Of a stretch of DNA of 19,104 bases, positions 6,881 through 14,648 are shown one piece after another (within the stretch, counting starts at the first letter, position 1; each line of letters opens with the position of its first letter). Position numbers and translations under genes: made by a program. The notes under the pieces were generated by a model. The model saw only the letters and a program-made list of their open reading frames with translations, made no database searches and was not told the origin of the DNA. The stretch covers positions 1 to 19,104 of the forward strand of contig DAOWIM010000034.1 of NCBI GenBank assembly GCA_030640905.1, in the 5' to 3' direction. Source of the DNA: a bacterium. Its GTDB lineage: Bacteria; Zixibacteria; MSB-5A5; GN15; FEB-12.

Positions 6881-8154
6881 GCACACAGCATAAGGTAATA
6901 ACCGGGGATGCGCGTAATATGTCCTTGGCGCCGGACAAATCGGTTCATCTGGTTGTGACCTCGCCGCCATATTGGCAGCTCAAGGACTACGGGACCGAGA
7001 GCCAGATAGGCTTTGATCATTCTTATGAAGACTACATAAACAACCTGAATCTCGTCTGGAGCGAATGTCACCGCGTTCTCAACGATGGGTGCCGACTTTG
7101 CATAAACATAGGCGATCAGTTTGCTCGCTCAGTCTACTACGGTCGCTACAAGGTTATCCCAATCCGTACAGAGATCGTCCGATTCTGCGAGACAATAGGG
7201 TTTGATTTCATGGGTTCAATCGTGTGGCAGAAGACCACCACATGCAATACGACCGGCGGCGCAACGATCATGGGGTCTTATCCTTACCCTCGTAATGGGA
7301 TTATCAAGATAGATTACGAGCACATTTTGTTGTTCAAGAAGCATGGAAAGCCTCCGCCTATTAGTCCTGATGCAAAACAGCAGTCTGTAATCAGCAAGGA
7401 TGATTGGAACCTCTATTTCAATGGGCATTGGAATTTCCCCGGTGCAAAACAGCAGGATCACGTTGCTATGTTTCCAGAGGAGCTGCCGCGCAGGCTAATA
7501 AGAATGTTTAGTTTTGTTGGCGAAACAGTTCTGGATCCTTTCCTAGGTAGCGGTACAACCGCGTACGCAGCGGTTCGTACACAGCGGAATTCGGTGGGAT
7601 ATGAAATCAATCCGGATTTCCTGCCCATAATCACGGCGAAACTTGAGTCCGCAACGGACCTGTTGAACAAAGCTAACGTAGAATATGTAATTGATAAGAG
7701 TCCACCCAAGAAAATTGAGGACAGTAAGCTTCCTTACCTTTTCAAGGACCCACTAGAATTCGATAAGAAAGTCGACCCAAGGAAGCTCGGATTTGGCTCG
7801 AGAATCAGTCATTCTGGGCATGTACGCTCTCGAGAACAGTTCTTTCGCGTGAAGGCTGTCCTGGCTTCCGATAGAATCGTGTTGGAGGGAAACCTTGGAG
7901 TCAAATTGCTGGGCGTGCAACCACTCCCGGAATGTGAGGATGAGGCCAAGGCTTTTCTTTCAGAGATTGTGCGAGGGCAACAAGTGTATATGAAATATGA
8001 TACGATTAAGCATGATCCATCAAACAACCTGCTTGCATACCTCTACCTCAAGAATCGTACCTTTATTAATGCACATATGCTGAAAAAGGGATACGCCTCA
8101 TTGGACGAGCAGTATCCCATTGGCAACAGAACTCTATTGAAATTCAGGAGCTGA
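6877..8154 (+). CDS. Beta-class DNA methyltransferase (probably N4-cytosine) with C-terminal nuclease-like domain
   Basis: Methyltransferase of a type II restriction-modification system. The catalytic motif TSPPYW (residues 28-33) comes before the SAM-binding motif DPFLGSGTT (220-228), which is the beta-class order. The SPPY form points to N4-methylcytosine, although N6-adenine is not excluded. Residues about 322-425 form a separate domain whose pattern follows the staphylococcal nuclease (SNase) fold: FRVKAVLASDRIVLEG, then VKLLGV, LLAYLYL, FINAHMLKKGYA. By hand alignment, key SNase residues are altered (the first active-site Arg is Lys, the second is Asn), so it is probably not catalytic. 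GTG 6877 overlaps the moxR stop and follows AAGGA (6866-6870) by 6 bases. Base composition looks more AT-rich than in flanking genes, consistent with acquisition. The restriction gene follows after 2 bases. Confidence 0.88.
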   Translation: MSTQHKVITGDARNMSLAPDKSVHLVVTSPPYWQLKDYGTESQIGFDHSYEDYINNLNLVWSECHRVLNDGCRLCINIGDQFARSVYYGRYKVIPIRTEIVRFCETIGFDFMGSIVWQKTTTCNTTGGATIMGSYPYPRNGIIKIDYEHILLFKKHGKPPPISPDAKQQSVISKDDWNLYFNGHWNFPGAKQQDHVAMFPEELPRRLIRMFSFVGETVLDPFLGSGTTAYAAVRTQRNSVGYEINPDFLPIITAKLESATDLLNKANVEYVIDKSPPKKIEDSKLPYLFKDPLEFDKKVDPRKLGFGSRISHSGHVRSREQFFRVKAVLASDRIVLEGNLGVKLLGVQPLPECEDEAKAFLSEIVRGQQVYMKYDTIKHDPSNNLLAYLYLKNRTFINAHMLKKGYASLDEQYPIGNRTLLKFRS

Positions 8155-8156
8155 TT

Positions 8157-8801
8157 ATGGCAAAGGAGTGGGTTCTTAACTCTGCTACGAATAGGTTTCA
8201 ACTCAACTTCAAGAGAAATGTAGGTCCCACTTCGCTGAACATTCGGCTGTGTCAACCCAAGAATGTTGACGAATGGCGCGAGTACTATTTTAAGAACGTC
8301 AAACCGAAGGAGCACATAGAAGAGCTTGGGAGAAAACTCTACATAAAGATCACCGAGGTTCTGGTTGCGGAAATTGAGGAGATCACAGAAAAGGATTGTA
8401 TCGACTACCTTTTGAATTTGGTCATCAATCGAACATATGATGGCTATGTTACAGAAATCAAAACAATTTACGGACAACTAGAAAACGAACTAGGAGTGGA
8501 CATAAAACCGGCCTCCGATGAGTGGGACAGGCTCTACAACGTTGATTTCTATATTGAGGCCAAGGGACGGTTCGTCGGATTACAGGTCAAGCCGGCCGGT
8601 GATACAGCACATATTCCCCAGATATTCAAGGAGCGTGAACTACAAGCAGCAACCCATGAGAAATTCACGCAGCAATTTGGCGGAAAGGTGTTTTACGTCA
8701 TTTCCGTCAGCGAGGGGAAAACCAAGCGAATTCAGAATCCGGAAGTAGTCCAGGAAATTCGTAACGAAATAGATCGATTGAAGAATCAACCACCATTATA
8801 A
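8157..8801 (+). CDS. Type II restriction endonuclease, MjaI-like
   Basis: Probable restriction enzyme partner of the upstream methyltransferase, starting 2 bases after it with AGGAG (8146-8150) at good spacing. Over its 214 residues I recognise the pattern of the MjaI endonuclease family: VLNSATNRF, NVGPTSLNIRLCQPK, EWREYYFKNVKP, NRTYDGYVTE and WDRLYNVDFYIEAKGRFVGLQVKP. Family members cut CTAG. The likely PD-(D/E)XK core is D130 with Q143-V144-K145 (LQVK), an acid-to-Gln variant. E134-x-K136 is an alternative reading. The family call comes from remembered pattern only, so cleavage site and activity are inferred. The C-terminus is charged and helical. It seems AT-rich like the methylase gene. 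Confidence 0.78.
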   Translation: MAKEWVLNSATNRFQLNFKRNVGPTSLNIRLCQPKNVDEWREYYFKNVKPKEHIEELGRKLYIKITEVLVAEIEEITEKDCIDYLLNLVINRTYDGYVTEIKTIYGQLENELGVDIKPASDEWDRLYNVDFYIEAKGRFVGLQVKPAGDTAHIPQIFKERELQAATHEKFTQQFGGKVFYVISVSEGKTKRIQNPEVVQEIRNEIDRLKNQPPL

Positions 8802-8807
8802 TAGTAC

Positions 8808-8837
8808 TTGATACATTGTGATAACGAGAATTATTAA
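8808..8837 (+). promoter_or_regulatory. Possible promoter of the isoaspartyl peptidase gene
   Basis: TTGATA (8808-8813) is followed after 18 bases by TATTAA (8832-8837), 5 of 6 and 4 of 6 matches to sigma-70 elements. It lies just downstream of the restriction gene stop and would start transcription inside the palindrome at 8838-8851. Confidence 0.35.
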
Positions 8838-8851
8838 CTTTGCCGGCAAAG
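8838..8851. repeat. 14-base perfect palindrome (possible operator)
   Basis: CTTTGCCGGCAAAG reads the same on both strands and lies in the short gap between the restriction endonuclease and the isoaspartyl peptidase genes, at the likely transcription start. It could be an operator, a short hairpin, or chance. No second copy was noticed in the window. Confidence 0.5.
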
Positions 8852-8879
8852 CGATGCTGCCGAAAAAGGATTGACACCG

Positions 8880-9845
8880 ATGGCGAACAGAAACTTCACA
8901 CTCGTCATTCATGGCGGTGCGGGGGCGATCTTGAAAAGCAAGATGACCCCCGAGTTGGAACAACAGTACCGCGATGGGTTGCAACAAGCTCTCGCGGCAG
9001 GTTTTGATATCCTGAAAAAAGGTGGCATAGCCGTCGATGCGGTGCAGCGCGCAATCAACATCATGGAAGACTCCCCCCTTTTCAACGCCGGCAAAGGCGC
9101 GGTTTTCACTCACGAGGGAAAGCACGAGCAGGACGCCTGTATCATGGATGGCCGCACGCTCGAATGTGGTTCGGTGGCGGGAATACGACGGATCAAGAGA
9201 CCGATTAATCTCGCTCGTTTAGTCATGGATAAATCACCGCACGTGTTGCTCGGTGGCGAAGGCGCCGAAACGTTTGCCGTTGAACACGGGTTTGAGTTGG
9301 TCGATGATGACTACTTCCACACCGAACGACGTCGCCAACAGCTACAAGTAGCAATCGAAAAAGAAGCGGCCAAAGACGATCCTTCCGGCGACAATCAATT
9401 CTTAAGCGAAGATACCAGACACGGCACGGTTGGCGCGGTGGCGCTTGACCGGGACGGCAACCTCGCTGCGGCGACATCATCGGGAGGCATGACCAACAAA
9501 CGGTTTGGCCGGATTGGTGACTCGGCATTGATCGGTGCCGGTACGTATGCCAACAACAAAACGTGCGCCGTCTCCACTACCGGTCACGGTGAGTATTTCA
9601 TGCGCACCGTTCTGGCATACGATCTCTCGGCCCTAATGGAATACTCCGGCTTGAGCCTGAGAGACGCTGCCGACAAGGTCGTGAATGGCACATTTACCGA
9701 ACTGGGCGGGACAGGTGGTTTGATCGCGCTGGATGCTGAGGGCAACATCGCTATGCCGTTCAACTGCGAAGGAATGTACCGAGGGTGGCAGAGCCACGAC
9801 AAAGGCCCAACGGTGGCGATATATAAGGACGACAATTCCGAATAA
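8880..9845 (+). CDS. Isoaspartyl peptidase / plant-type L-asparaginase (Ntn hydrolase)
   Basis: Cleaves isoaspartyl dipeptides and asparagine after autoproteolysis into two subunits; cytoplasmic, with no signal peptide visible. The N-terminal VIHGGAGA block and the processing site HG|TVGAVALD are clear. The catalytic nucleophile is Thr183 when counted from ATG 8880. Substrate-binding segments TSSGGMTNKRFGRIGDS and TGHGE follow. Its 321 residues match the family (E. coli IaaA about the same). ATG 8880 is preferred because AAGGA (8866-8870) precedes it. TTG 8871 would extend it by three residues. The stop overlaps the DUF58 start by one base (TAATG), so the two are translationally linked. Confidence 0.93.
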   Translation: MANRNFTLVIHGGAGAILKSKMTPELEQQYRDGLQQALAAGFDILKKGGIAVDAVQRAINIMEDSPLFNAGKGAVFTHEGKHEQDACIMDGRTLECGSVAGIRRIKRPINLARLVMDKSPHVLLGGEGAETFAVEHGFELVDDDYFHTERRRQQLQVAIEKEAAKDDPSGDNQFLSEDTRHGTVGAVALDRDGNLAAATSSGGMTNKRFGRIGDSALIGAGTYANNKTCAVSTTGHGEYFMRTVLAYDLSALMEYSGLSLRDAADKVVNGTFTELGGTGGLIALDAEGNIAMPFNCEGMYRGWQSHDKGPTVAIYKDDNSE

Positions 9846-10744
9846 TGCGGACCGATTATAGAAAATATCTCGACCCCGAAATCGTCTCCAAGCTCAAAGG
9901 GATGGAGCTGCGGGCGCGGATGGTGGTCGAGGGGTTTGTCGCCGGGTTGCACAAGTCACCGTACCACGGCTTCTCGGTCGAGTTTGCCGAACACCGCCAG
10001 TACATGCCGGGGGATGATATCCGCGATATCGACTGGAAAGTTTACGCCAAGTCGGACCGCCACTATATAAAGCAGTACGAAGAAGAGACCAACCTCAAGG
10101 CCTACCTGTTGCTCGATTGCTCGGCCTCGATGGCGTACCGTTCGGGCGATCGGGTCAGCAAGCTCGACTATGCCGGGTTAGTGTCGGGGGCGTTGTCGTA
10201 TATGATGCTTCGGCAGCGCGATGCGGTCGGGCTGGTGACGTTTGATGAAGCGATGCGCAAGTATATCCCTCCGCGCTCCAAGTCGGGGCATCTTCATGTA
10301 CTCCTCAACGAGATAGCCGGGCAGACACCCTCCAATGAAACAAATGTGTCAAACGTTCTCCACGAGATGGCCGAACGGATCAAACGACGCGGACTGGTGA
10401 TAATTTTATCCGATCTTCTCGATGACGCCGATTCAATAATCAGCGGGCTGAAACATTTCCGCCACAACCGACACGAAGTGATAGTCTTTCACATCCTTGA
10501 TCCGCGCGAACGCGATTTTGCTTTTCCGCGTGAAGCGATTTTCAAGGATATGGAAACCGGCGAGGAGATGACGACCCTGCCGTACCAGATCAAGAAAGAT
10601 TTTGCGCGGGAGGTGGGGGCGTTTGGCGATCGGATCGCATCGGCCTGCCGCCAGAGCAACATCGACTACTACCCAATCGACACCGCCACCCCGTTTGACA
10701 AAGCGCTCTACGCCTTTTTGTCGAAGAGGGAACGGCTGTATTAG
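9845..10744 (+). CDS. DUF58 protein with vWA-like fold
   Basis: Soluble DUF58 protein, the usual partner of MoxR ATPases in envelope-related modules. The hallmark block is present: HKSPYHGFSVEFAEHRQY, PGDDIRDIDWKVYA and a metal-ion site D91-x-S93-x-S95 (DCSASM) of the von Willebrand factor A type. Its 299 residues are typical, with no membrane helix visible. It overlaps the asparaginase stop by one base, and the nearest AAGGA is 15 bases upstream, so reinitiation is likely. Its MoxR partner is at 5873-6880, unusually far away with three genes between. No BatA/BatB-type membrane vWA gene follows it here. Confidence 0.94.
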   Translation: MRTDYRKYLDPEIVSKLKGMELRARMVVEGFVAGLHKSPYHGFSVEFAEHRQYMPGDDIRDIDWKVYAKSDRHYIKQYEEETNLKAYLLLDCSASMAYRSGDRVSKLDYAGLVSGALSYMMLRQRDAVGLVTFDEAMRKYIPPRSKSGHLHVLLNEIAGQTPSNETNVSNVLHEMAERIKRRGLVIILSDLLDDADSIISGLKHFRHNRHEVIVFHILDPRERDFAFPREAIFKDMETGEEMTTLPYQIKKDFAREVGAFGDRIASACRQSNIDYYPIDTATPFDKALYAFLSKRERLY

Positions 10745-10766
10745 GGGGGCAAATATGTGATTGACA

Positions 10767-10790
10767 GCCGGGGGGCTACGGCTCCCGGGC
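10767..10790. terminator. GC-rich stem-loop between convergent genes
   Basis: GCCGGGGGGC and GCTCCCGGGC (10767-10776 and 10781-10790) pair with one mismatch and one G-T wobble around a TACG loop. It lies between the end of the DUF58 gene and the end of the minus-strand gene, so it may terminate either transcript. There is no T-tract on either side, so intrinsic termination is uncertain. Confidence 0.4.
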
Positions 10791-10794
10791 GGAA

Positions 10795-11391
10795 TTACCC
10801 AGAAATCATACCGTAGAGTATGGGTTCGAATTTTTCCCAGAGCTTAGCTAAAGTGCTTATGGAACTTAGTGTGCTGTTTAGAGTGCCCAGAAGCGATTTG
10901 ATCAGACCTTTGTTACGCCTCTCCTTTGGTTGTACTGCTTGAGACGCGAGTACCTGTAGAACTTGGAGCAGTTCGTCACGAGCCGCCAACTCCTGAGATG
11001 AATCTTTCGCTATGGCCTCGGTAAGTTCTTTGATGGCATCCGCAAGTTGGTCACCTTGTTGCTGTTGGATATGATTCAGGGAGACTTCTATGTTATCAAC
11101 TGTACCTTGGTTTACAGCCCCGACGATACTTCTATCAATGGTGACCTTGTTGACCGTTGTGTTTGATCGGTTGTAGATAGGCCGAGGAATTTCGATGTGC
11201 GGAAGTACACCGGAAAGACCGACTTGAGCTTCCATCAAATCGGTTAAGTAATTCATTGCGCCCACCAATTGGTCATTTTGTTTTTGCATTATCTCGGCCA
11301 TCTTGGTGTAATGATCCACACAGAGCGGTTGATTGCCGATTAGGCCTACCGCTGGTTTTCCACATTGGCTACACTTTGGAATGTTGGGCAT
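10795..11391 (-). CDS. Zinc-knuckle protein of unknown function (198 residues)
   Basis: No function recognised. The N-terminus has a likely zinc-binding knuckle C7-x2-C10-x13-C24-x2-H27. A helical, Gln-rich segment follows. The central block VTIDRSIVGAVNQGTVDNIEVSL (about residues 83-105) looks like a short beta motif ('DRSxVGAxNxGxVxxIxVxL') that I have seen in uncharacterised proteins with the same knuckle. Residues 110-155 are a long charged helix, and the tail (165-198) is amphipathic to hydrophobic, ending LAKLWEKFEPILYGMI. There is no signal peptide. The ATG is preceded by AGAGG at 7 bases, and an upstream promoter is visible. It stands as a single gene, convergent with DUF58 and apparently more AT-rich than its neighbours, so acquisition is possible. 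Confidence 0.85.
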   Translation of the reverse strand: MPNIPKCSQCGKPAVGLIGNQPLCVDHYTKMAEIMQKQNDQLVGAMNYLTDLMEAQVGLSGVLPHIEIPRPIYNRSNTTVNKVTIDRSIVGAVNQGTVDNIEVSLNHIQQQQGDQLADAIKELTEAIAKDSSQELAARDELLQVLQVLASQAVQPKERRNKGLIKSLLGTLNSTLSSISTLAKLWEKFEPILYGMISG

Positions 11392-11415
11392 ATCATCGCC
11401 TCTCGTGATCAGTAG

Positions 11416-11443
11416 AATTTACATAGCATGAGGGCTTTGTCAA
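11416..11443 (-). promoter_or_regulatory. Promoter of the zinc-knuckle gene
   Basis: On the minus strand a perfect TTGACA (plus 11438-11443) is followed after 16 bases by TAAATT (plus 11416-11421), 4 of 6 to TATAAT. It lies 25 bases upstream of the ATG at 11391, so the leader would be short. Confidence 0.6.
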
Positions 11444-11525
11444 GTAATTACCCCTCACCCCTCCAACTCCGCCTCTAATACATCGGCGGGGTGGTTGGGC
11501 GCATCATTGATACCACTCCCCCCAA

Positions 11526-12434
11526 CTACTCGCCTGTCACGAACCTCTCTATTATAGTAGTTGTTGATTCGTATGATGGGTCGGCGGTGATCATCTCAAG
11601 TGATTCGGCGGGCGAAAGCTCTTTGATCCGCACAATCTCGGCATCATCCATCGCATCGTCGGGCACTATTAATAGTGTCCGGCAGGCGACTGCTTTCACA
11701 TTGTCCAACTCGCGGTAAGGTGAGGCATACGACGACCGTATGTTGTACCACCACCATAACATCGTGCTGCGAAGCGGGAACCAGAGCAGATCGTTCTGGT
11801 CAATAACGCGGTCCATCATCCGGTCGGTCGACAGGTGCGGATCAACTGCGATCACGCGGTCGATACGATCTTCTTCGAGTGCGGCCAACAGGGCAGCATC
11901 GCCACCAACAGAATAGCCGACCACCGTTAGCGGATGGATGATCTGTCCGCGCAGGTCGAGATAACGCATTACCTCAATCAGATCGGTTGATTCGTAACCG
12001 CCCTCGCCATGATACCGGCCAGTCGAACGGCCCGAGGCGCGCTGATCGTAGGCCGCGACCGCATAACCGAGTTGGTGCCACTGCTGCGCTACCTGAAGGA
12101 GGGTGTCGCGATCATCACGTTGATGATGCAGCAGGAAAACGGTCCCTTTTGGTTCGATAGTGCTGTCAACAACCGGAACATAAAGGCAGGCCAGATTAGT
12201 CAGACCATCGGATTCCACGCGGAAAGTATCGACCGGCAAACCGGCTTCCTTCCAGATGGTGGCGTCGTTGGTGACAATCGAGTCCCTGTCGAAATCATCG
12301 ATATCCGGGCGGGCAAATAGCGTTTTGGATTGGCCCAGCGGGTAAATAGCATAGAAGTACAACAGTGCGCCGACTATAATGAGAAAGACGACGATCCGGA
12401 TAATCTCTTTGACCTGTCTGGAAATCTTTGGCAT
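11526..12434 (-). CDS. Membrane-anchored alpha/beta hydrolase-fold protein, apparently without catalytic His
   Basis: Predicted envelope protein with one N-terminal membrane helix (residues about 11-30) and an alpha/beta-hydrolase domain facing the periplasm. The strand GTVFLLHHQRDDRD carries the oxyanion region, AYDQRASGRSTG is the usual strand-4 loop, and the nucleophile elbow is GYSVGG with Ser175. A strand LLIVPDD gives a candidate acid (Asp259/260). The loop that normally carries the histidine reads MITADPSYES, and no His occurs after residue 200. It may therefore be a non-catalytic member or use a different arrangement. No clear ribosome-binding site precedes the ATG. A moderate minus-strand promoter lies upstream. 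Substrate is unknown. Confidence 0.85.
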   Translation of the reverse strand: MPKISRQVKEIIRIVVFLIIVGALLYFYAIYPLGQSKTLFARPDIDDFDRDSIVTNDATIWKEAGLPVDTFRVESDGLTNLACLYVPVVDSTIEPKGTVFLLHHQRDDRDTLLQVAQQWHQLGYAVAAYDQRASGRSTGRYHGEGGYESTDLIEVMRYLDLRGQIIHPLTVVGYSVGGDAALLAALEEDRIDRVIAVDPHLSTDRMMDRVIDQNDLLWFPLRSTMLWWWYNIRSSYASPYRELDNVKAVACRTLLIVPDDAMDDAEIVRIKELSPAESLEMITADPSYESTTTIIERFVTGE

Positions 12435-12469
12435 AAAGGGTACTCGCTAGTTTGTCATTTAGAAAAGCA

Positions 12470-12497
12470 AGAATAGAGCGGCACCCCCATAAGTCAA
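12470..12497 (-). promoter_or_regulatory. Possible promoter of the alpha/beta hydrolase gene
   Basis: On the minus strand TTGACT (plus 12492-12497) and TATTCT (plus 12470-12475) are 16 bases apart, 5 of 6 and 4 of 6 matches to consensus. It sits in the 138-base gap after the upstream TPR gene, so the hydrolase may be transcribed on its own. Confidence 0.4.
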
Positions 12498-12572
12498 CCA
12501 TAATCCCGGCGGGACAGCTCGATTTTGTATTTCTGTTTTCTGTGGTTATTGTCGGAAAGTCCGGCCGATCCG

Positions 12573-14648
12573 TTACTGGTTTTGCAGAGAGGTCCGAAGG
12601 AATCTCAGGTCGGACTCAAGGTCCCGACACATCGCTTTCTGCTCATCGGTTTCCGCTATGTGGCGGGCTCGGTTGATACTGACAACCGCTTCATCGGCCT
12701 GCCCAAGCTGGACAAGCACCGTGCCGAGGTAATAGCAGCCGAGGAAATCTTTGTCGCTTATCTCATAGGCCATCTTGAGCAGTTCAGCAGCGCGGTTGAA
12801 GTCCCGTTTGGCCAGCATATGTGAGCCGTAATTGAAAAGAACGTTGAAATCGCGCACATCGAGTTCGAGGGCCTGCTGCATATTTGCCTCGCCGCGGGCT
12901 GTATCGCCAGCCTGGATATACATCCGACCGGTTAGCATCAGCGCCTTAGCATTCTGCGGGAATCTTCTCTCAATTGTCTCGGCCAATCCAACAATATCCT
13001 CGGTGGTGGCAAACCGATTGAGGTAGTTGACCATCATGACATGCGTAAACAGATTGAGCGTGTCGATTTTGTATGCTTGCAGAAGGTGCTCCCAGGCAAC
13101 ATCGCGCTGACCTCGATTAGTGTACAGCCCGGAAAGTTTTTGGAGCATGAACACGGAATCTACCTTGGTGTACGGCGGTTGTTCCCAGGCTTTGGTTGCG
13201 AACTCAAGCTGACGGTCTTGTAATTCCGGATACGTTTGGGAGTGTGTGAAGAGGGTTCCGTATTCCTTGAACATGTTCTTGAATTTGGAGACCTCAAGTA
13301 TCTCGACAAACCGGTCAGTGGACCGTGCGACCGAATAGTTGACCGCCACAAACGATACGGTCGTGAAAATTGATATTGCGATTACCGGGATGACGATAGA
13401 GGGCAGTCGAGAGCTGCGCGTTTCGAAAAATACGATTAAAGCCGCTGGGACTAGCATGTAAGCCGCCAGCGCGAAAATGTCCCAGTCACGCGGACCACCC
13501 AGACGCGGGATGAAAAAGAACATGAACAATACTGCCGGAACAGCTAACCCGAGAGCCAATTGCACGCGCTTGTTTGATGAGATCGCCGCCAGGGTTAGTT
13601 TGGTAATCATCGTTGGGGCCAGGGCGAGAAACGGGACGGCTGCCACCAAAAGCCAGTTGAGAAGGTTCAAGTAGTGATTCACCGAGAGGATGCTATGCTG
13701 GAAATCGGGTACCGGCAGGATTGGCATCAGGTAGTAATTGACATTCATCCAGCCAAAAAGATACGCTACATATAATAGTACTATGCCGGCGACCGCGACC
13801 GCGCCGAGAGCCAGTACCGGCTTGCGATTGGGGTCGGCGTTTTGATTTGTGAGCATGATCACAAGCAAGGCACCGCCGAGCAGTATTGCCGCAACGGAGT
13901 GGACCAGTACACCAATGACAAACCAGAGGATGAACTCTTTGCGTGGTTTGCGACCGTCGATAACCTTCAAGGCCGAAAGCATAATCGCCGGCAGCAGGGC
14001 CGCGATTAGCGAGTAGCTCTCTACATAGCCAAAGAAAAGGACCGTGACACCGGAAGAAAACATCAGCAGAAAAGTAATCAGCGACTGTTTTGGATTCATG
14101 TACACGGCGAGCTTATACAGCCCAATTATGTAAATTATGCCACACAGTGCACTGAAAACGCGGTATGTATCTACGACCGAGAGATCAATCGGCTCAAGGA
14201 ACAGCCGGTGCAATTGGCTGTGCAGGAAAAAGTCCAGCATCTCTGTTATCAGGAAAGTCTCTTCATGACCAATCTGGTTGACCCTAAGGTTACCGTCGCC
14301 AAGAAAAACTGTACCCGATGGGAACGAGAAAAACAGGATGAACATCAGGATTGCGAACGGTACAAAGAAAGTCGCTCCCCGCAGACGCCCTTCATTATCG
14401 GAAACGCGAAATGAGTTGAGGGCTTCGCTGATTATTGCAGAAAGACCTGGGTGGAAAGTAGCGGCTACAATCAGAACCAGAAACGGTGCGGCCAGGCCGG
14501 GCAGGAATCGGGTGAAGTTCATTCCCCACAGATACTTCAGCCCAACCAGATGGCCCAGCAGGAAAAGGACGGCAACCGGGATCAGGCCATAGAGTATGGT
14601 TCGCTGAATATCTTGCATGTTTACCTTGTTGCTATCTTTCGCTGCCAT
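12573..14648 (-). CDS. Multi-pass membrane protein with C-terminal TPR repeats (GT-C-like architecture)
   Basis: Large integral membrane protein of 691 residues. The first roughly 445 residues hold about a dozen hydrophobic helices separated by short loops. The remaining about 245 residues are soluble and helical, with TPR-like repeats (KALMLTGRMYIQAGDTARGEANMQQALEL; FNVLFNYGSHMLAKRDFNRAAELLKMAYE; FLGCYYLGTVLVQLGQADEAVVSINRA). Many-helix cores with TPR tails occur in GT-C type glycosyltransferases such as TMTC/PMT-like proteins, but I do not see an unambiguous catalytic motif. A loop with GDGNLRVNQIGHEE and a late loop PRLGGPRDWDIF are the acidic candidates. ATG 14648 is chosen because AAGGA sits 6 bases upstream. 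GTG 14663 would place that site inside the gene. It lies upstream of, and in the same direction as, the hydrolase. Confidence 0.85.
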   Translation of the reverse strand: MAAKDSNKVNMQDIQRTILYGLIPVAVLFLLGHLVGLKYLWGMNFTRFLPGLAAPFLVLIVAATFHPGLSAIISEALNSFRVSDNEGRLRGATFFVPFAILMFILFFSFPSGTVFLGDGNLRVNQIGHEETFLITEMLDFFLHSQLHRLFLEPIDLSVVDTYRVFSALCGIIYIIGLYKLAVYMNPKQSLITFLLMFSSGVTVLFFGYVESYSLIAALLPAIMLSALKVIDGRKPRKEFILWFVIGVLVHSVAAILLGGALLVIMLTNQNADPNRKPVLALGAVAVAGIVLLYVAYLFGWMNVNYYLMPILPVPDFQHSILSVNHYLNLLNWLLVAAVPFLALAPTMITKLTLAAISSNKRVQLALGLAVPAVLFMFFFIPRLGGPRDWDIFALAAYMLVPAALIVFFETRSSRLPSIVIPVIAISIFTTVSFVAVNYSVARSTDRFVEILEVSKFKNMFKEYGTLFTHSQTYPELQDRQLEFATKAWEQPPYTKVDSVFMLQKLSGLYTNRGQRDVAWEHLLQAYKIDTLNLFTHVMMVNYLNRFATTEDIVGLAETIERRFPQNAKALMLTGRMYIQAGDTARGEANMQQALELDVRDFNVLFNYGSHMLAKRDFNRAAELLKMAYEISDKDFLGCYYLGTVLVQLGQADEAVVSINRARHIAETDEQKAMCRDLESDLRFLRTSLQNQ

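Noticed and set aside
6026..6970. A 314-codon minus-strand open frame over moxR
   Set aside because: The plus strand encodes an unmistakable MoxR ATPase. The antisense frame is a codon-composition shadow and crosses two gene boundaries.
9238..9247. CACGTG core near 9240 as a second parS
   Set aside because: Only the central six bases match. The flanks do not fit the parS consensus.
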